A DNA stretch of 64,000 bases, taken from contig NZ_BBWH01000024.1 in NCBI RefSeq assembly GCF_001463705.1, positions 1 to 64,000 of the forward strand, in the 5' to 3' direction. Below are positions 17,283-28,048 of this stretch, in pieces. Positions within the stretch are counted from its first letter, which is position 1. Each line of letters opens with the position of its first letter. Made by a program: the position numbers and the translations under genes. The stretch is from Aureimonas sp. AU12. GTDB taxonomy: Bacteria > Pseudomonadota > Alphaproteobacteria > Rhizobiales > Rhizobiaceae. A model generated the notes under the pieces. That model worked only from the letters and a program-made list of their open reading frames with translations. It searched no databases and had not been told where the DNA came from.

Positions 17283-18674
17283 TCAGCCCGGACGCGTCAT
17301 CGCGGCGGGATCGACGATCCGGTCGTAATCCTCGCCGGAGACGAGACCCGACGCGATTGCCTCGTCGCGCAGCGTCGTGCCCTTCTTGTGCGCGGTCTTG
17401 GCGATCGTCGCGGCGTTGTCGTAGCCGATGGTCGGCGCGAGCGCGGTGACGAGCATCAGCGACTGGCTCATGAGCGCTGCGATGCGCTCCTCGTTGGCCT
17501 TGATGCCCTCGACGCAATGCTCGCGAAAGCTGTCCATCGCATCGGCGAGCAGCCGGATCGAGGAGAGAACGGCATTGGCGATGACCGGCTTGAAGACGTT
17601 GAGCTCGAAATGACCCTGGCTCGCCGCGACCGTCACGGTGGTCTCGTGGCCGAAGACCTCGCAGGCGACCATGGTCAGCGCCTCGGCCTGCGTCGGGTTG
17701 ACCTTGCCGGGCATGATCGAGGAGCCCGGCTCGTTCTCGGGCAGCGACAGCTCGCCGAGGCCGGAACGCGGGCCGGAGCCGAGGAAGCGGATGTCGTTGG
17801 CGATCTTGAAGAGATCGGTCGCCAAGGCGTTGAGCGAGCCGTGGAAGAAGGCGAGCGCGCCGTGCGAGGCCAGCGCCTCGAACTTGTTGGTGGCGGTGCG
17901 GAAGGGCAGACCGGTCAGCGAGGCGATCTCGGCTGCGATCGCCTCGTCGAAGCCGACGGGCGCGTTGAGCCCGGTGCCGACGGCGGTGCCGCCCTGCGCC
18001 AGCGCATAGACGTCTTCGATCGCCTTGAGAATGCGCGCCTTGCCCAGCTCCAGCGCCGCGGCGTACCCGGAGAACTCCTGGCCGAGCGTGATCGGGGTCG
18101 CATCCTGGGTGTGGGTGCGCCCTATCTTGATGATCCCGCCGAACGCCTTGGCCTTGGCGTCGAGCGCGCCGTGCAGCGCGTCGATCGCCGGCAGGATGCG
18201 GTTCGTCGTCTCGATGGCCACCGCGACATGCATCGCCGTCGGGAACACGTCGTTCGACGACTGGCCCATGTTGACGTGGTCGTTGGGATGCACCGGCTTC
18301 TTCGAGCCCATCTCGCCGCCCATCGCCTCGATGGCGCGGTTGGAGATGACCTCGTTGACGTTCATGTTGGTCTGCGTGCCCGAGCCCGTCTGGTAGACGA
18401 CGAGCGGAAAGTGGTCGTCGAGCGCACCGGAGATCACCTCGTCGGCCGCCGAAACGATGGCGGCGGCCAGCTTGGCGTCGAGCTTGCCCATCGACGTGTT
18501 GACCTGCGCGGCGGCCTTCTTGACGGTGGCGAGCGCATGGATGAGGGAGATCGGCTGCTTGTCGGTGCCGATGCGGAAGTTGTTGAGGGACCGTTCGGTC
18601 TGGGCGCCCCAGTACCGGTCGGTGGCCACGTCGATCGCGCCGATCGAATCCGTCTCGCGTCTGGTGATGCTCAC
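17283..18674 (-). CDS. fumC: Fumarate hydratase class II
   Basis: Interconverts fumarate and L-malate in the TCA cycle. It is the iron-free, tetrameric class. Starting from the GTG at 18674 the protein has 463 residues, close to E. coli FumC; the frame is open for 38 more codons upstream but these look non-coding. The fumarase/aspartase signature [11 protein letters not shown] lies near residues 313-323, and [14 protein letters not shown] and [15 protein letters not shown] are also present. A weak GGATGGG precedes the start. Confidence 0.93.
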   Translation of the reverse strand: MSITRRETDSIGAIDVATDRYWGAQTERSLNNFRIGTDKQPISLIHALATVKKAAAQVNTSMGKLDAKLAAAIVSAADEVISGALDDHFPLVVYQTGSGTQTNMNVNEVISNRAIEAMGGEMGSKKPVHPNDHVNMGQSSNDVFPTAMHVAVAIETTNRILPAIDALHGALDAKAKAFGGIIKIGRTHTQDATPITLGQEFSGYAAALELGKARILKAIEDVYALAQGGTAVGTGLNAPVGFDEAIAAEIASLTGLPFRTATNKFEALASHGALAFFHGSLNALATDLFKIANDIRFLGSGPRSGLGELSLPENEPGSSIMPGKVNPTQAEALTMVACEVFGHETTVTVAASQGHFELNVFKPVIANAVLSSIRLLADAMDSFREHCVEGIKANEERIAALMSQSLMLVTALAPTIGYDNAATIAKTAHKKGTTLRDEAIASGLVSGEDYDRIVDPAAMTRPG

Positions 18675-18791
18675 TGGTCGCCCATCCTGTCCCGTTGCGT
18701 CGCGCTGGACTGCTGCTGCGCGCGTTAGCATGGAGCGAAAGGGGCGGGAACCCTCGCGGGGGCCGCTGAACCGATTGAAGGCGTACAAACG

Positions 18792-18818
18792 AAAAAGGGC
18801 CGGCCTCGCGGCCGACCC
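18792..18818 (-). terminator. Intrinsic terminator downstream of the CsbD-like gene
   Basis: On the minus strand GGGTCGGC and GCCGGCCC pair (one G-T wobble) around a short loop and are followed by five T (18792-18796). It lies 23 bases after the stop of the CsbD-like gene and separates it from fumC. Confidence 0.75.
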
Positions 18819-18841
18819 TCCTCATCACACCAGTGTCGCGA

Positions 18842-19033
18842 TTAGCTCTTCGCGCCGACCTGATCCTTCACGGCGTCCTTGACCTTGCCGTAGTTCTTCT
18901 CGGTCTTGCCCTCGACCTGATCGGCGACGCCTTCGGCCTGCAGCTTCTCGTTGCCGACCAGCTTGCCGACGCCTTCCTTGATCTTGCCACCGAGTTCCTT
19001 GGCGCCGCCCGAGACTTCGTTCTTGTCGACCAC
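18842..19033 (-). CDS. CsbD family small stress-response protein
   Basis: A 63-residue hydrophilic protein with the CsbD pattern: SGGAKELGGKIKEGVGKLVGN, then KLQAEGVADQVEGKTEKNYGKVKDAVK. CsbD-like proteins are often induced by general stress but have no known activity. I chose the GTG at 19033 (VVDKNEVSGG) with GGAG 11 bases upstream; a TTG at 19066 is possible but adds atypical residues. It has its own terminator downstream, so it is probably a single-gene unit. Confidence 0.85.
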   Translation of the reverse strand: MVDKNEVSGGAKELGGKIKEGVGKLVGNEKLQAEGVADQVEGKTEKNYGKVKDAVKDQVGAKS

Positions 19034-19130
19034 GAGACTTCTCCGTTCGAATGTGCACCGGACCAAAGCGTCCGATTTCGAAGGGAAGAACCGCCCGGGC
19101 TCCAGTTCGGTTCCCGGCCAAGCATTACAT

Positions 19131-19901
19131 TTAGGAGAGGATCGAGACGATCTGCTGGATGCAGAGGCCGCAGATGAGCAACCCTACGATCCGCAGCAGC
19201 AGGCGCTCGGGGATTCTCTTCACGGCATAGCCGGCGAGCGGCGCGGCGAGGATGCCGCCGGCGATGAGGCCGAGCACCGACAGGGCGTGGGTCGAGAGAT
19301 CGCCGGCCTCCTCCCAGTGCCCGGTAAGGAGCGCCACGAGGAAGGAGATCGAGACCGACAGGGTGACGAGGAACTCGGCGGCGTTCACCGTGCCGATGAC
19401 GTAGCGTGGCTGGCCGCCGGCGCCCAGAAGGCCCGAGGTGACGATCGGCCCCCAGCCACCGCCGCCGATCGAATCGAGAAAGCCGCCGGCCGCGCCGAGC
19501 GGCGGCACGAGCGCCATGGGGGTCGGAGTGCGCGGGATCTTGCGGAAGGAGCGCACGGTCAGCAGCAGCCCGATGATGCCGAGATAGGCTGCCACATACG
19601 GCCGCAGGACGCTGCCGTCGATGCTGGTGAGGACGTAGGTTCCCAGGACGCCGCCGAGGATGCCGAAGGGCACGAGGCGCCAGAACAGCTTCCAGTCGAT
19701 GTTGCGGTTGGCGATATGGGCCGTGCCGGACGCGGCCGTGGTGAAGAGTTCGGCGGTGTGGACGGAAGCCGAGGCGACGGCCGGCGAGACGCCGAAGCTC
19801 ATCAGGACGGTGGAGGAGATGACGCCGTAGGCCATGCCGAGCGCACCGTCGACGAGCTGGGCGAGAGCCCCGACGAAGAAGAAGGTCGCGAACTCGATCA
19901 T
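19131..19901 (-). CDS. TauE/SafE family membrane transporter
   Basis: A 256-residue membrane protein with about eight hydrophobic segments. It starts with MIEFATFFFVGALAQLVDGALGMAYG, the first half of the duplicated TauE/SafE motif. The second half, AAGGFLDSIGGGGWGPIVTSGLLG (near residues 136-160), repeats the pattern. Members export or take up sulfite, sulfoacetate, taurine-derived anions or related organic anions. No sulfur-metabolism gene is adjacent, so the substrate is open. Confidence 0.88.
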   Translation of the reverse strand: MIEFATFFFVGALAQLVDGALGMAYGVISSTVLMSFGVSPAVASASVHTAELFTTAASGTAHIANRNIDWKLFWRLVPFGILGGVLGTYVLTSIDGSVLRPYVAAYLGIIGLLLTVRSFRKIPRTPTPMALVPPLGAAGGFLDSIGGGGWGPIVTSGLLGAGGQPRYVIGTVNAAEFLVTLSVSISFLVALLTGHWEEAGDLSTHALSVLGLIAGGILAAPLAGYAVKRIPERLLLRIVGLLICGLCIQQIVSILS

Positions 19902-20106
19902 GCGGCGTCGTTCATTGGGCGGTCCTCGTCCTCGGCACGAATCAGCGATGGCCGAATGGTCTGTCGGCCGTCGTGGACTTAGACGGGTTCGAAGGCCGAA
20001 GACGAGGCCGTGTCATCCCCGACAAACCCGATTGGCGCAAAAAAATCGTGATCTGACCAAGGCCCGGAGCATGGCGGATCGGGCCTACAGGCGGAGCCGC
20101 AACGAG

Positions 20107-20130
20107 AAAAGGCCCGGCTTGCGCCGGGCC
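20107..20130 (-). terminator. Intrinsic terminator of groESL
   Basis: An 8-bp perfect stem GGCCCGGC/GCCGGGCC with a 4-base loop (20111-20130). On the minus strand it is followed by TTTT (20107-20110). It lies about 65 bases after the groEL stop codon. Confidence 0.85.
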
Positions 20131-20195
20131 TCTCTCTAACGGTCGCATCCTCAGCGGATGGGCCGGTCGGTGATCTTCCGGAACCCTTGGGGTTC

Positions 20196-21923
<1,728 letters not shown>

Positions 21924-21930
21924 CTAGCCC

Positions 21931-22227
21931 TTAGCCGACGATCCCGAGGATGTCGGATTCCTTCATGATGAGCAGGTCTTCGCCGCCGAGCTTGATCTCG
22001 GTGCCCGACCACTTGCCGAACAGGATGCGGTCGCCGGCCTTCACCTCGAGCGGGTTGACCTTGCCGGTCTCGTCGCGCGCGCCCGCGCCGACGGCGATGA
22101 TCTCGCCTTCCTGCGGCTTCTCCTTGGCGGTGTCCGGGATGATGATGCCGCCGGCAGTCTTGCTCTCGGACTCGACGCGGCGCACGACGACGCGGTCATG
22201 AAGAGGGCGGAAGTTCACGTTGGCCAT
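21931..22227 (-). CDS. groES: Co-chaperonin GroES (Hsp10)
   Basis: A 98-residue lid subunit of the GroEL chaperonin. The first residues, [19 protein letters not shown], the mobile-loop region [19 protein letters not shown] (about residues 20-38), and [12 protein letters not shown]-like strand are typical. It is first in the operon. A CIRCE operator lies 62 bases upstream of the ATG and a TTGACA/CTATCT promoter lies beyond it, so both HrcA repression and heat-shock sigma factor control are likely. Confidence 0.97.
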   Translation of the reverse strand: MANVNFRPLHDRVVVRRVESESKTAGGIIIPDTAKEKPQEGEIIAVGAGARDETGKVNPLEVKAGDRILFGKWSGTEIKLGGEDLLIMKESDILGIVG

Positions 22228-22288
22228 CTGGATCGAACCTTCCTTGGCTGAACAGGGAACGGGCCCGTTGCGGCGCCCGCTCCAAAAT

Positions 22289-22315
22289 CTGGCACTCGTT
22301 TCTCTCGAGTGCTAA
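22289..22315 (-). promoter_or_regulatory. CIRCE operator (HrcA binding site) of groESL
   Basis: The inverted repeat CTGGCACTC-N9-GAGTGCTAA (plus-strand reading) matches the CIRCE consensus TTAGCACTC-N9-GAGTGCTAA at all positions of one arm and at seven of nine in the other. It lies between the predicted -10 box and groES, where HrcA binding would block transcription. hrcA is not in the window. Confidence 0.92.
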
Positions 22316-22324
22316 CGAGGCGGG

Positions 22325-22353
22325 AGATAGGCCCTGGGCCGTCCGCTTGTCAA
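22325..22353 (-). promoter_or_regulatory. groESL promoter, overlapping sigma-70 and sigma-32 type
   Basis: On the minus strand TTGACA (22348-22353) and CTATCT (22325-22330) are 17 bases apart. With its neighbours this reads CTTGACA...CCTATCT, which also fits the alphaproteobacterial RpoH (heat-shock) pattern. The -10 box ends about 10 bases before the CIRCE operator. Confidence 0.75.
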
Positions 22354-22692
22354 GCTCGGCGCCGGTTTCGCACAAGCTTCGATGCTGCGTCCGGGACGGG
22401 TCGACGACTGGTTGGAGTGCCGGTTTCGCAAGGGTCCGCTCTCGAAAATATCGACGTTTGTTCTCTCAGGACGGACGATCGGCCCATCTCCTCAGGGGAG
22501 GGTGACGGTCCCCAACGCGAACGGTGAGGCCGTCCTTTGCAACGCGGCGGTGTCCCGTTCGAGCCTTCCCATCACGCGCGGACACCTCTGACACGCGCTC
22601 CCGCGACCCGCTCCGCTTGACCCTGCGCCGCGCCCTCCGATATCGCGGAGCTAGGCCGGCAGCTTTCGCGCGGCGCGGCAAGGAGCCAACCC
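22354..22692. other. Intergenic region between the groESL promoter and the HAD hydrolase gene
   Basis: About 340 bases between divergently transcribed genes. I see no convincing open reading frame, tRNA, repeat or hairpin terminator. The last part holds the ribosome-binding site AAGGAG for the HAD gene and presumably its promoter, but no clear -35/-10 pair. Confidence 0.5.
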
Positions 22693-23535
22693 ATGACCGA
22701 CGGCGCACTCGAGGTGATCGCGAGGCTCGGCGACATCGCCGGCCGCTACGATGCGATCTTCTGCGACGTCTGGGGCGTCGTGCATGACGGCGTCGCCAAG
22801 AATCCGGACGCCGAAGTCGCGCTGATCGAGGCCCGCGCCAGCGGCCCGCGCGTCGTGCTCCTCACCAACTCTCCGCGTCCCGCTGCCGGAGTGCGCGACC
22901 AGCTCGACGCACTCGGCGTCTCGCACGACGCCTATGACGCGATCGTCACCTCGGGCGATGCGACCCGCGCGCTGATCTCCGCCGGCCCGCGGGCGATCTT
23001 CCACATCGGCGCGGCGCGCGACCGCGATCTGTTCGAGGGCCTCGACCTGGAATTCCGCGACGAGGCGAGCGCCGAGGTCGTGGTCGCGACCGGGCTCTTC
23101 CACGACGAGACGGAGACGCCCGACGACTATCGCGCGCTGCTCGCCGCGCTCGCGGCCCGCGGCCTGCCGATGATCTGCGCCAATCCCGACATCGTCGTGC
23201 ATCGCGGCGAGCGGCTGATCTACTGTGCCGGCGCCATCGCGACCGCTTATGGCGAGCTCGGGCAGGTGGTGCATCTTGCCGGCAAGCCGCATGCGCCGAT
23301 CTACGATGTCGCGAAGGCCCGCCTTCAGCGCACCGAGGCGAAGATCCTCTGCATCGGCGACGGGATGTTCACCGACGTGAAGGGTGCCAACGGCATCGCC
23401 GCCGACTGCCTCTTCATCGCCGACGGAATCCACCGCGACGAACTGGTCGTCGCCGGCGGCGACCCCGCACATCTCCTCGGCGAGCTGGCCGCGCGCGGGC
23501 TGACGGCGCGCTACGTCCAGCCAGCCCTGCGGTGA
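22693..23535 (+). CDS. HAD-superfamily class IIA hydrolase (TIGR01459-like)
   Basis: A 280-residue cytosolic phosphatase-like protein. HAD motif I reads FCDVWGVVHDG (Asp25 as nucleophile). The second position, normally Asp as acid/base, is Trp27. This DVWGV form is characteristic of the TIGR01459 alphaproteobacterial subfamily. Motif II lies in VVLLTNSPRP (near residue 58), and motif III/IV is ILCIGDGMFTDVKGAN (near 217-230). NagD-like sugar phosphatases are the nearest named relatives, but the substrate is unknown and the Trp change may alter activity. Its stop overlaps the ribF start, so they are coupled. AAGGAG precedes the ATG. Confidence 0.82.
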   Translation: MTDGALEVIARLGDIAGRYDAIFCDVWGVVHDGVAKNPDAEVALIEARASGPRVVLLTNSPRPAAGVRDQLDALGVSHDAYDAIVTSGDATRALISAGPRAIFHIGAARDRDLFEGLDLEFRDEASAEVVVATGLFHDETETPDDYRALLAALAARGLPMICANPDIVVHRGERLIYCAGAIATAYGELGQVVHLAGKPHAPIYDVAKARLQRTEAKILCIGDGMFTDVKGANGIAADCLFIADGIHRDELVVAGGDPAHLLGELAARGLTARYVQPALR

Positions 23536-24524
23536 GCGTGCCCGGCAGCACCATCCGGCGGATCGAGGGCGCGGCGGCACTGCCGGCCGAACTGCGCGGC
23601 GCGGCGGTCGCCATCGGCAATTTCGACGGCGTCCATCGCGGTCACCAGGCGGTGCTTGGCGCGGCCGCCGACATCGCGCACGCGGAAGGCCGGCCGCTCG
23701 TCTGTCTGACCTTCGAGCCTCATCCGCGCACCGTCTTCCGGCCCGCCCATCCGGTGCCGCGTCTGGCGCCCGCGCCGATGAAGGCGCGGCTTCTCGGCGC
23801 GCTCGGCTTCGACGCCGTGGTGGAGCAGCCCTTCGATCTCGAATTCGCCTCGCATCCGCCCGAGCATTTCGTCGCCGAGACGCTGGCGCGCGATCTCGGC
23901 GCCGGTCATGTCGTGGTCGGCTTCGACTTCCGTTTCGGTGCGCGCCGGCAGGGCGACACCGCTTTCCTGCAGGAGCGCGCGACGGCGCTCGGCATCGGCG
24001 TGACGCTGACGGGCGCCTTTGCCGACGAGGGCGGCAACATCGTCTCCTCCAGCCGCATCCGCGAGGACCTGATGAACGGCGATGCTGCAGGCGCCGCGGC
24101 GCTGCTCGGCTATCGCTGGACCTTCGAGGGTGCCATCGCGCACGGCGCCAAGCTCGGGCGCACGCTCGGCTATCCCACCGCCAATATGGCGCTCGGCGAG
24201 GACGGGCTGCTCGCCCACGGCATCTACGCGGTGCGCCTGCGCCGGGCCGACGGCACGCTACACGACGGCGTCGCGAGCTACGGCCGCCGCCCGACCTTCG
24301 ACAACGGCGCGGCGCTGTTCGAAACCTTCCTCTTCGACTTTTCCGGCGATCTCTACGGTGAGGCCGCCAGCGTCTCGCTCTTCGCCTACCTTCGCGGCGA
24401 GGAGCGGTTCGACGGGGTGGAGGCGCTCGTCCGGCAGATGGACCGCGACAGCGAGGAGGCGAGGGCGCTTCTGACCGGCGCCGCGCCGCTCTCGGCCCTC
24501 GACGCGCGGATCTGTTTCCCGTGA
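23532..24524 (+). CDS. ribF: Bifunctional riboflavin kinase/FAD synthetase
   Basis: Converts riboflavin to FMN and then FAD. The 330-residue protein starts at a GTG that overlaps the previous stop codon (GTGA). The N-terminal nucleotidyltransferase domain has AIGNFDGVHRGH (about residues 27-38, HxGH type) and SSSRIREDLMNGD near residue 175. The C-terminal kinase domain has LGRTLGYPTANM near residue 212. The pairing of a TIGR01459 HAD gene with ribF is seen in other alphaproteobacteria and hints at a flavin-nucleotide role for the HAD enzyme, which is an inference. Confidence 0.95.
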   Translation: MSVPGSTIRRIEGAAALPAELRGAAVAIGNFDGVHRGHQAVLGAAADIAHAEGRPLVCLTFEPHPRTVFRPAHPVPRLAPAPMKARLLGALGFDAVVEQPFDLEFASHPPEHFVAETLARDLGAGHVVVGFDFRFGARRQGDTAFLQERATALGIGVTLTGAFADEGGNIVSSSRIREDLMNGDAAGAAALLGYRWTFEGAIAHGAKLGRTLGYPTANMALGEDGLLAHGIYAVRLRRADGTLHDGVASYGRRPTFDNGAALFETFLFDFSGDLYGEAASVSLFAYLRGEERFDGVEALVRQMDRDSEEARALLTGAAPLSALDARICFP

Positions 24525-24546
24525 CCGGGATCCGGCGGAAAAGGCT

Positions 24547-24574
24547 TTGATCCGGCGGGCGGGGTTGGTAGAGA
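24547..24574 (+). promoter_or_regulatory. Putative ileS promoter
   Basis: TTGATC (24547-24552) and TAGAGA (24569-24574) are 16 bases apart, leaving a leader of about 210 bases before the ileS ATG. I saw no T-box or terminator-antiterminator structure in this leader. Confidence 0.28.
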
Positions 24575-24787
24575 AGCCGGTCATGGAACCTGAGGCCGCT
24601 TCTTCGTCCCGCACGGCACGAATTACCCGCCCGGCTTCGCCGGTCGCCCGCTCCTGAAGTGTGCGATCCGCGAAGGCCGGGATGCGCCGACGCGCCCTGT
24701 CCCGACACGGGCAAGGGTTCCCGCCTTTTTCGGACCCGAACGGGTTCGCGCCGCCCTCACGGGCCGCCCTTGCGACGAAGATCCGAG

Positions 24788-27700
24788 ATGACCCCCCCCG
24801 ATCAGACCACCCTCGACCAGACCACGGCTCCCACCGATTATTCCAAGACGCTGTTCCTGCCGGAGACGCAGTTTCCGATGCGCGCCGGCCTGCCGCAGGC
24901 CGAGCCCGCCTGGATCGCGCGTTGGGACGAGATGGACCTCTACGGCACGCTGCGCCGCGAGTCGGCCGGGCGTCCGAAATACGTCCTCCACGACGGCCCG
25001 CCCTATGCCAACGGCAACCTGCATATCGGCCACGCGCTGAACAAGGTGCTCAAGGACGTCATCACCCGCTCCTTCCAGATGCGCGGCTATGACGCCAACT
25101 ACGTGCCGGGCTGGGACTGCCACGGCCTGCCGATCGAGTGGAAGATCGAGGAGGCCTACCGCGCCAAGGGGCGCGACAAGGACGCCGTTCCGATCAACGA
25201 GTTCCGCGCCGAATGCCGCGAGTTCGCCGCGCACTGGGTCGGCGTGCAGTCCGCCGAGTTCCGCCGTCTCGGCGTCGAGGGCGACTTCAAGGACCCCTAT
25301 CTGACGATGAACTTCGGGGCCGAGTCGGTGATCGCCGGCGAGCTCCTGAAATTCGCCATGAGCGGCCAGCTCTATCGCGGCTCGAAGCCGATCATGTGGT
25401 CGGTGGTCGAGAAGACCGCGCTGGCCGAGGCCGAGGTCGAGTATCACGACCACGAGTCGGATACGGTGTGGGTGAAGTTTCCGGTTCAATCGAAATCGCC
25501 ATTGGTCTCCCGAGGACCCGCGACCGATCGCGTGGATGCCGGCCGCTCCAAGGCTGCTTACGACCTCCGTCGAACCTCTATCGTCATCTGGACGACGACC
25601 CCATGGACGATGCCGGGCAACCGCGCGATCGCCTTCTCCGATCGTGTCGCCTACGGCCTCTACGAGGTGACCGCGCCCGACGACGCCGAGGCGCCGCGTT
25701 GGGCCGCGCAGGGCGAACGCCTCATTCTTGCCGATAAGCTCGCCGCCGACGTCTTCGCCAAGGCCCGCGTGCCCGATGGCGGCTACGCCCGCGTTGCCGA
25801 CGTTTCGCCTGCCGACCTCGCCCATCTCACCGCGAACCACCCCCTCAAGGGCCTCGCCGGCGGCTACGAGTTCACCGTGCCGCTCCTCGCCGGCGACCAC
25901 GTCACCGACGACGCCGGCACCGGCTTCGTCCACACCGCGCCGAGCCACGGCCGCGAGGATTTCGACGTCTGGACGGCCTCGCGCCGCGATCTGGAAGCGC
26001 GCGGCATCGACACCGCCATCCCCTTCACCGTCGACGACGACGGCTTCTACACGAAAGACGTGCCGGGCTTCGGGCCGGGCGTGGAGGGCGGGCCGGCGCG
26101 CGTCATCGACGACAAGGGCAAGAAGGGCGACGCCAACGGGCGCGTCATCGCGGCGCTGATCGAACGCGGCAACCTTCTCGCCCGCGGCCGGCTGAAGCAC
26201 TCCTACCCGCATTCCTGGCGCTCGAAGAAGCCCGTTATCTTCCGCAACACGCCGCAATGGTTCGTCCACATGGACAAGGACCTCGCCGGCTACGGCCTTT
26301 CCGAGCGCGGCCTGACCGAGGGCGACGACACGCTGCGGGCCCGGGCGCTCAAGGCGATCGAGGACACGCGCTTCGTGCCGGCATCCGGCCAGAACCGCCT
26401 GCGCGGCATGATCGCCGATCGGCCCGACTGGGTTCTCTCGCGCCAGCGCGCCTGGGGCGTGCCGATCTGCGTCTTCGTCGACGAGGACGGTCGGATCCTG
26501 AAGGACGAGGCGGTGAACGCCCGGATCACGGACGCCTTTGCCCAGGAAGGCGCCGACGCCTGGTTCGCGGATGGCGCCAAGGAGGGGTTCCTCGGCAACG
26601 AGCACGACGGCGCGAAGTGGGCCATGGTCCGCGACATCCTCGACGTGTGGTTTGATTCAGGGAGCACCCACGCCTTCTGCCTGGAGAAGCGCCCCGACCT
26701 GAAATGGCCGGCCGATCTCTATCTCGAAGGCTCCGACCAGCATCGCGGCTGGTTCCACTCCTCGCTCCTGGAAAGCTGCGGCACGCGCGGTCGCGCGCCC
26801 TACGATGCGGTGCTGACGCACGGCTTCGTCATGGACGAGGAGGGGCGCAAGATGTCGAAGTCCCTCGGCAACGTCGTGACCCCGCAGGAGGTCATCAAGC
26901 AGTCCGGCGCCGACATCCTGCGCCTCTGGGTGGTGTCGTCAGACTATTCCGAGGATCTGCGCCTCGGTAAGACGATCCTGCAGACCAACATCGACAGTTA
27001 TCGCAAGCTGCGCAACACCGTGCGCTGGATGCTGGGCACGCTGGCGCACGACCGGGGGGACGAGGTGCCGCTCCACGAGATGCCCGAGCTTGAGAGGCTG
27101 ATGCTGCATCGCCTCGCCGAGATCGAGGAGGTGGTGCTGCGTGCCTACGACGCGTTCGACTTCAAGCGCATCGCCCGCACCCTGCTCGACTTCGCGGTGA
27201 CCGAGCTGTCGGCCTTCTACTTCGACATCCGCAAGGACGCGCTCTATTGCGACGCGCCGTCCTCGACCCGTCGCAAGGCGGCGCTGCAGGTGGTGCGCAT
27301 CCTGTTCGATCGTCTGGTGACGTGGCTGGCGCCGCTGCTGCCCTTCACCACCGAGGAGGCGTGGCTGTCGCGCCATCCCGAAGCGCGTTCGGTGCATGTC
27401 GAGCAGTTCCGCCCCTGCGACCCGGCGTGGCGCGACGAGGCGCTGGCCGCCAAGTGGGCGAAGATTCGCCAGGTGCGCCGCGTCGTCCTCGGCGCGCTGG
27501 AGGAGAAACGGCGCGAGAAGGTGATCGGCTCCTCGCTGGAGGCCGCGCCCACCGTCTATCTGGGCGCGAGCGAGGCCGCTCTCTTCGACGGTCTGGATGC
27601 CGCCGAGATCTTCATCACCTCGCAGGCCGCGATCGCGGCCGGCCCCGCATCGGGCGACGATCTCTTCCGCGACGAGGGCGCGACCGCCGAGGTCGCGGTG

Positions 27701-27844
27701 CGCTTCGCCAAGGCCAAGGGACGCAAGTGCGCCCGCTCCTGGAAGATCGATCCCGCCGTGGGGTCCGACGCCGAATTCCCGGACGTGACCCCGCGCGACG
27801 CCGAGGCGCTGCGCGAATTGCGCGCGCTCGGGCTGACCGCCTGA
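24788..27844 (+). CDS. ileS: Isoleucyl-tRNA synthetase
   Basis: Charges tRNA-Ile and edits mis-activated valine. The 1018-residue protein starts at the ATG at 24788; the open frame upstream of it does not look coding. HIGH is at residues 79-82, KMSKS at 688-692, and the editing-domain entry is [19 protein letters not shown]. The C-terminus keeps only KCARSWK of the zinc ribbon seen in E. coli. It is longer than most relatives, partly because of an insertion of roughly 20-30 residues (from about residue 234) just before the editing domain, whose codons are less GC-rich than those around it. Confidence 0.96.
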   Translation: MTPPDQTTLDQTTAPTDYSKTLFLPETQFPMRAGLPQAEPAWIARWDEMDLYGTLRRESAGRPKYVLHDGPPYANGNLHIGHALNKVLKDVITRSFQMRGYDANYVPGWDCHGLPIEWKIEEAYRAKGRDKDAVPINEFRAECREFAAHWVGVQSAEFRRLGVEGDFKDPYLTMNFGAESVIAGELLKFAMSGQLYRGSKPIMWSVVEKTALAEAEVEYHDHESDTVWVKFPVQSKSPLVSRGPATDRVDAGRSKAAYDLRRTSIVIWTTTPWTMPGNRAIAFSDRVAYGLYEVTAPDDAEAPRWAAQGERLILADKLAADVFAKARVPDGGYARVADVSPADLAHLTANHPLKGLAGGYEFTVPLLAGDHVTDDAGTGFVHTAPSHGREDFDVWTASRRDLEARGIDTAIPFTVDDDGFYTKDVPGFGPGVEGGPARVIDDKGKKGDANGRVIAALIERGNLLARGRLKHSYPHSWRSKKPVIFRNTPQWFVHMDKDLAGYGLSERGLTEGDDTLRARALKAIEDTRFVPASGQNRLRGMIADRPDWVLSRQRAWGVPICVFVDEDGRILKDEAVNARITDAFAQEGADAWFADGAKEGFLGNEHDGAKWAMVRDILDVWFDSGSTHAFCLEKRPDLKWPADLYLEGSDQHRGWFHSSLLESCGTRGRAPYDAVLTHGFVMDEEGRKMSKSLGNVVTPQEVIKQSGADILRLWVVSSDYSEDLRLGKTILQTNIDSYRKLRNTVRWMLGTLAHDRGDEVPLHEMPELERLMLHRLAEIEEVVLRAYDAFDFKRIARTLLDFAVTELSAFYFDIRKDALYCDAPSSTRRKAALQVVRILFDRLVTWLAPLLPFTTEEAWLSRHPEARSVHVEQFRPCDPAWRDEALAAKWAKIRQVRRVVLGALEEKRREKVIGSSLEAAPTVYLGASEAALFDGLDAAEIFITSQAAIAAGPASGDDLFRDEGATAEVAVRFAKAKGRKCARSWKIDPAVGSDAEFPDVTPRDAEALRELRALGLTA

Positions 27845-27858
27845 CGGCAACGGGTGCA

Positions 27859-27896
27859 AAGCGCGGCAGGGCTCCTGCAGGGGTCCCGCCGCGCTT
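27859..27896 (+). terminator. Possible hairpin terminator after ileS
   Basis: A perfect 9-bp inverted repeat, AAGCGCGGC (27859-27867) and GCCGCGCTT (27888-27896), with a 20-base loop, starts 14 bases after the ileS stop. There is no T run after it, so termination is uncertain. Confidence 0.35.
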
Positions 27897-28048
27897 CACG
27901 CGATCTTCACCTTTCTGGACAGGCGCGGGCATCTCGCCTAAGAGCTTGGCTCTCAAAATCGCCGGATTGTCGTGGGATGGCGCGAAATAAGACTGCGCTC
28001 CGCCGTGTCCAGGGATGGCGGGTCGAGCCACGAGGGGAATCGCCGAGC

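Noticed and set aside
22316-22692. Possible tRNA or small RNA in the long gap between groES and the HAD gene
   Set aside because: No cloverleaf arms, TTCGA loop or terminator-type hairpin could be assembled by eye; only the groESL promoter is clear.
24575-24787. Possible T-box or attenuator in the ileS leader
   Set aside because: I could not find a T-box consensus, a terminator stem with T run, or a leader peptide rich in isoleucine codons. T-box elements are also rare outside Gram-positive bacteria.
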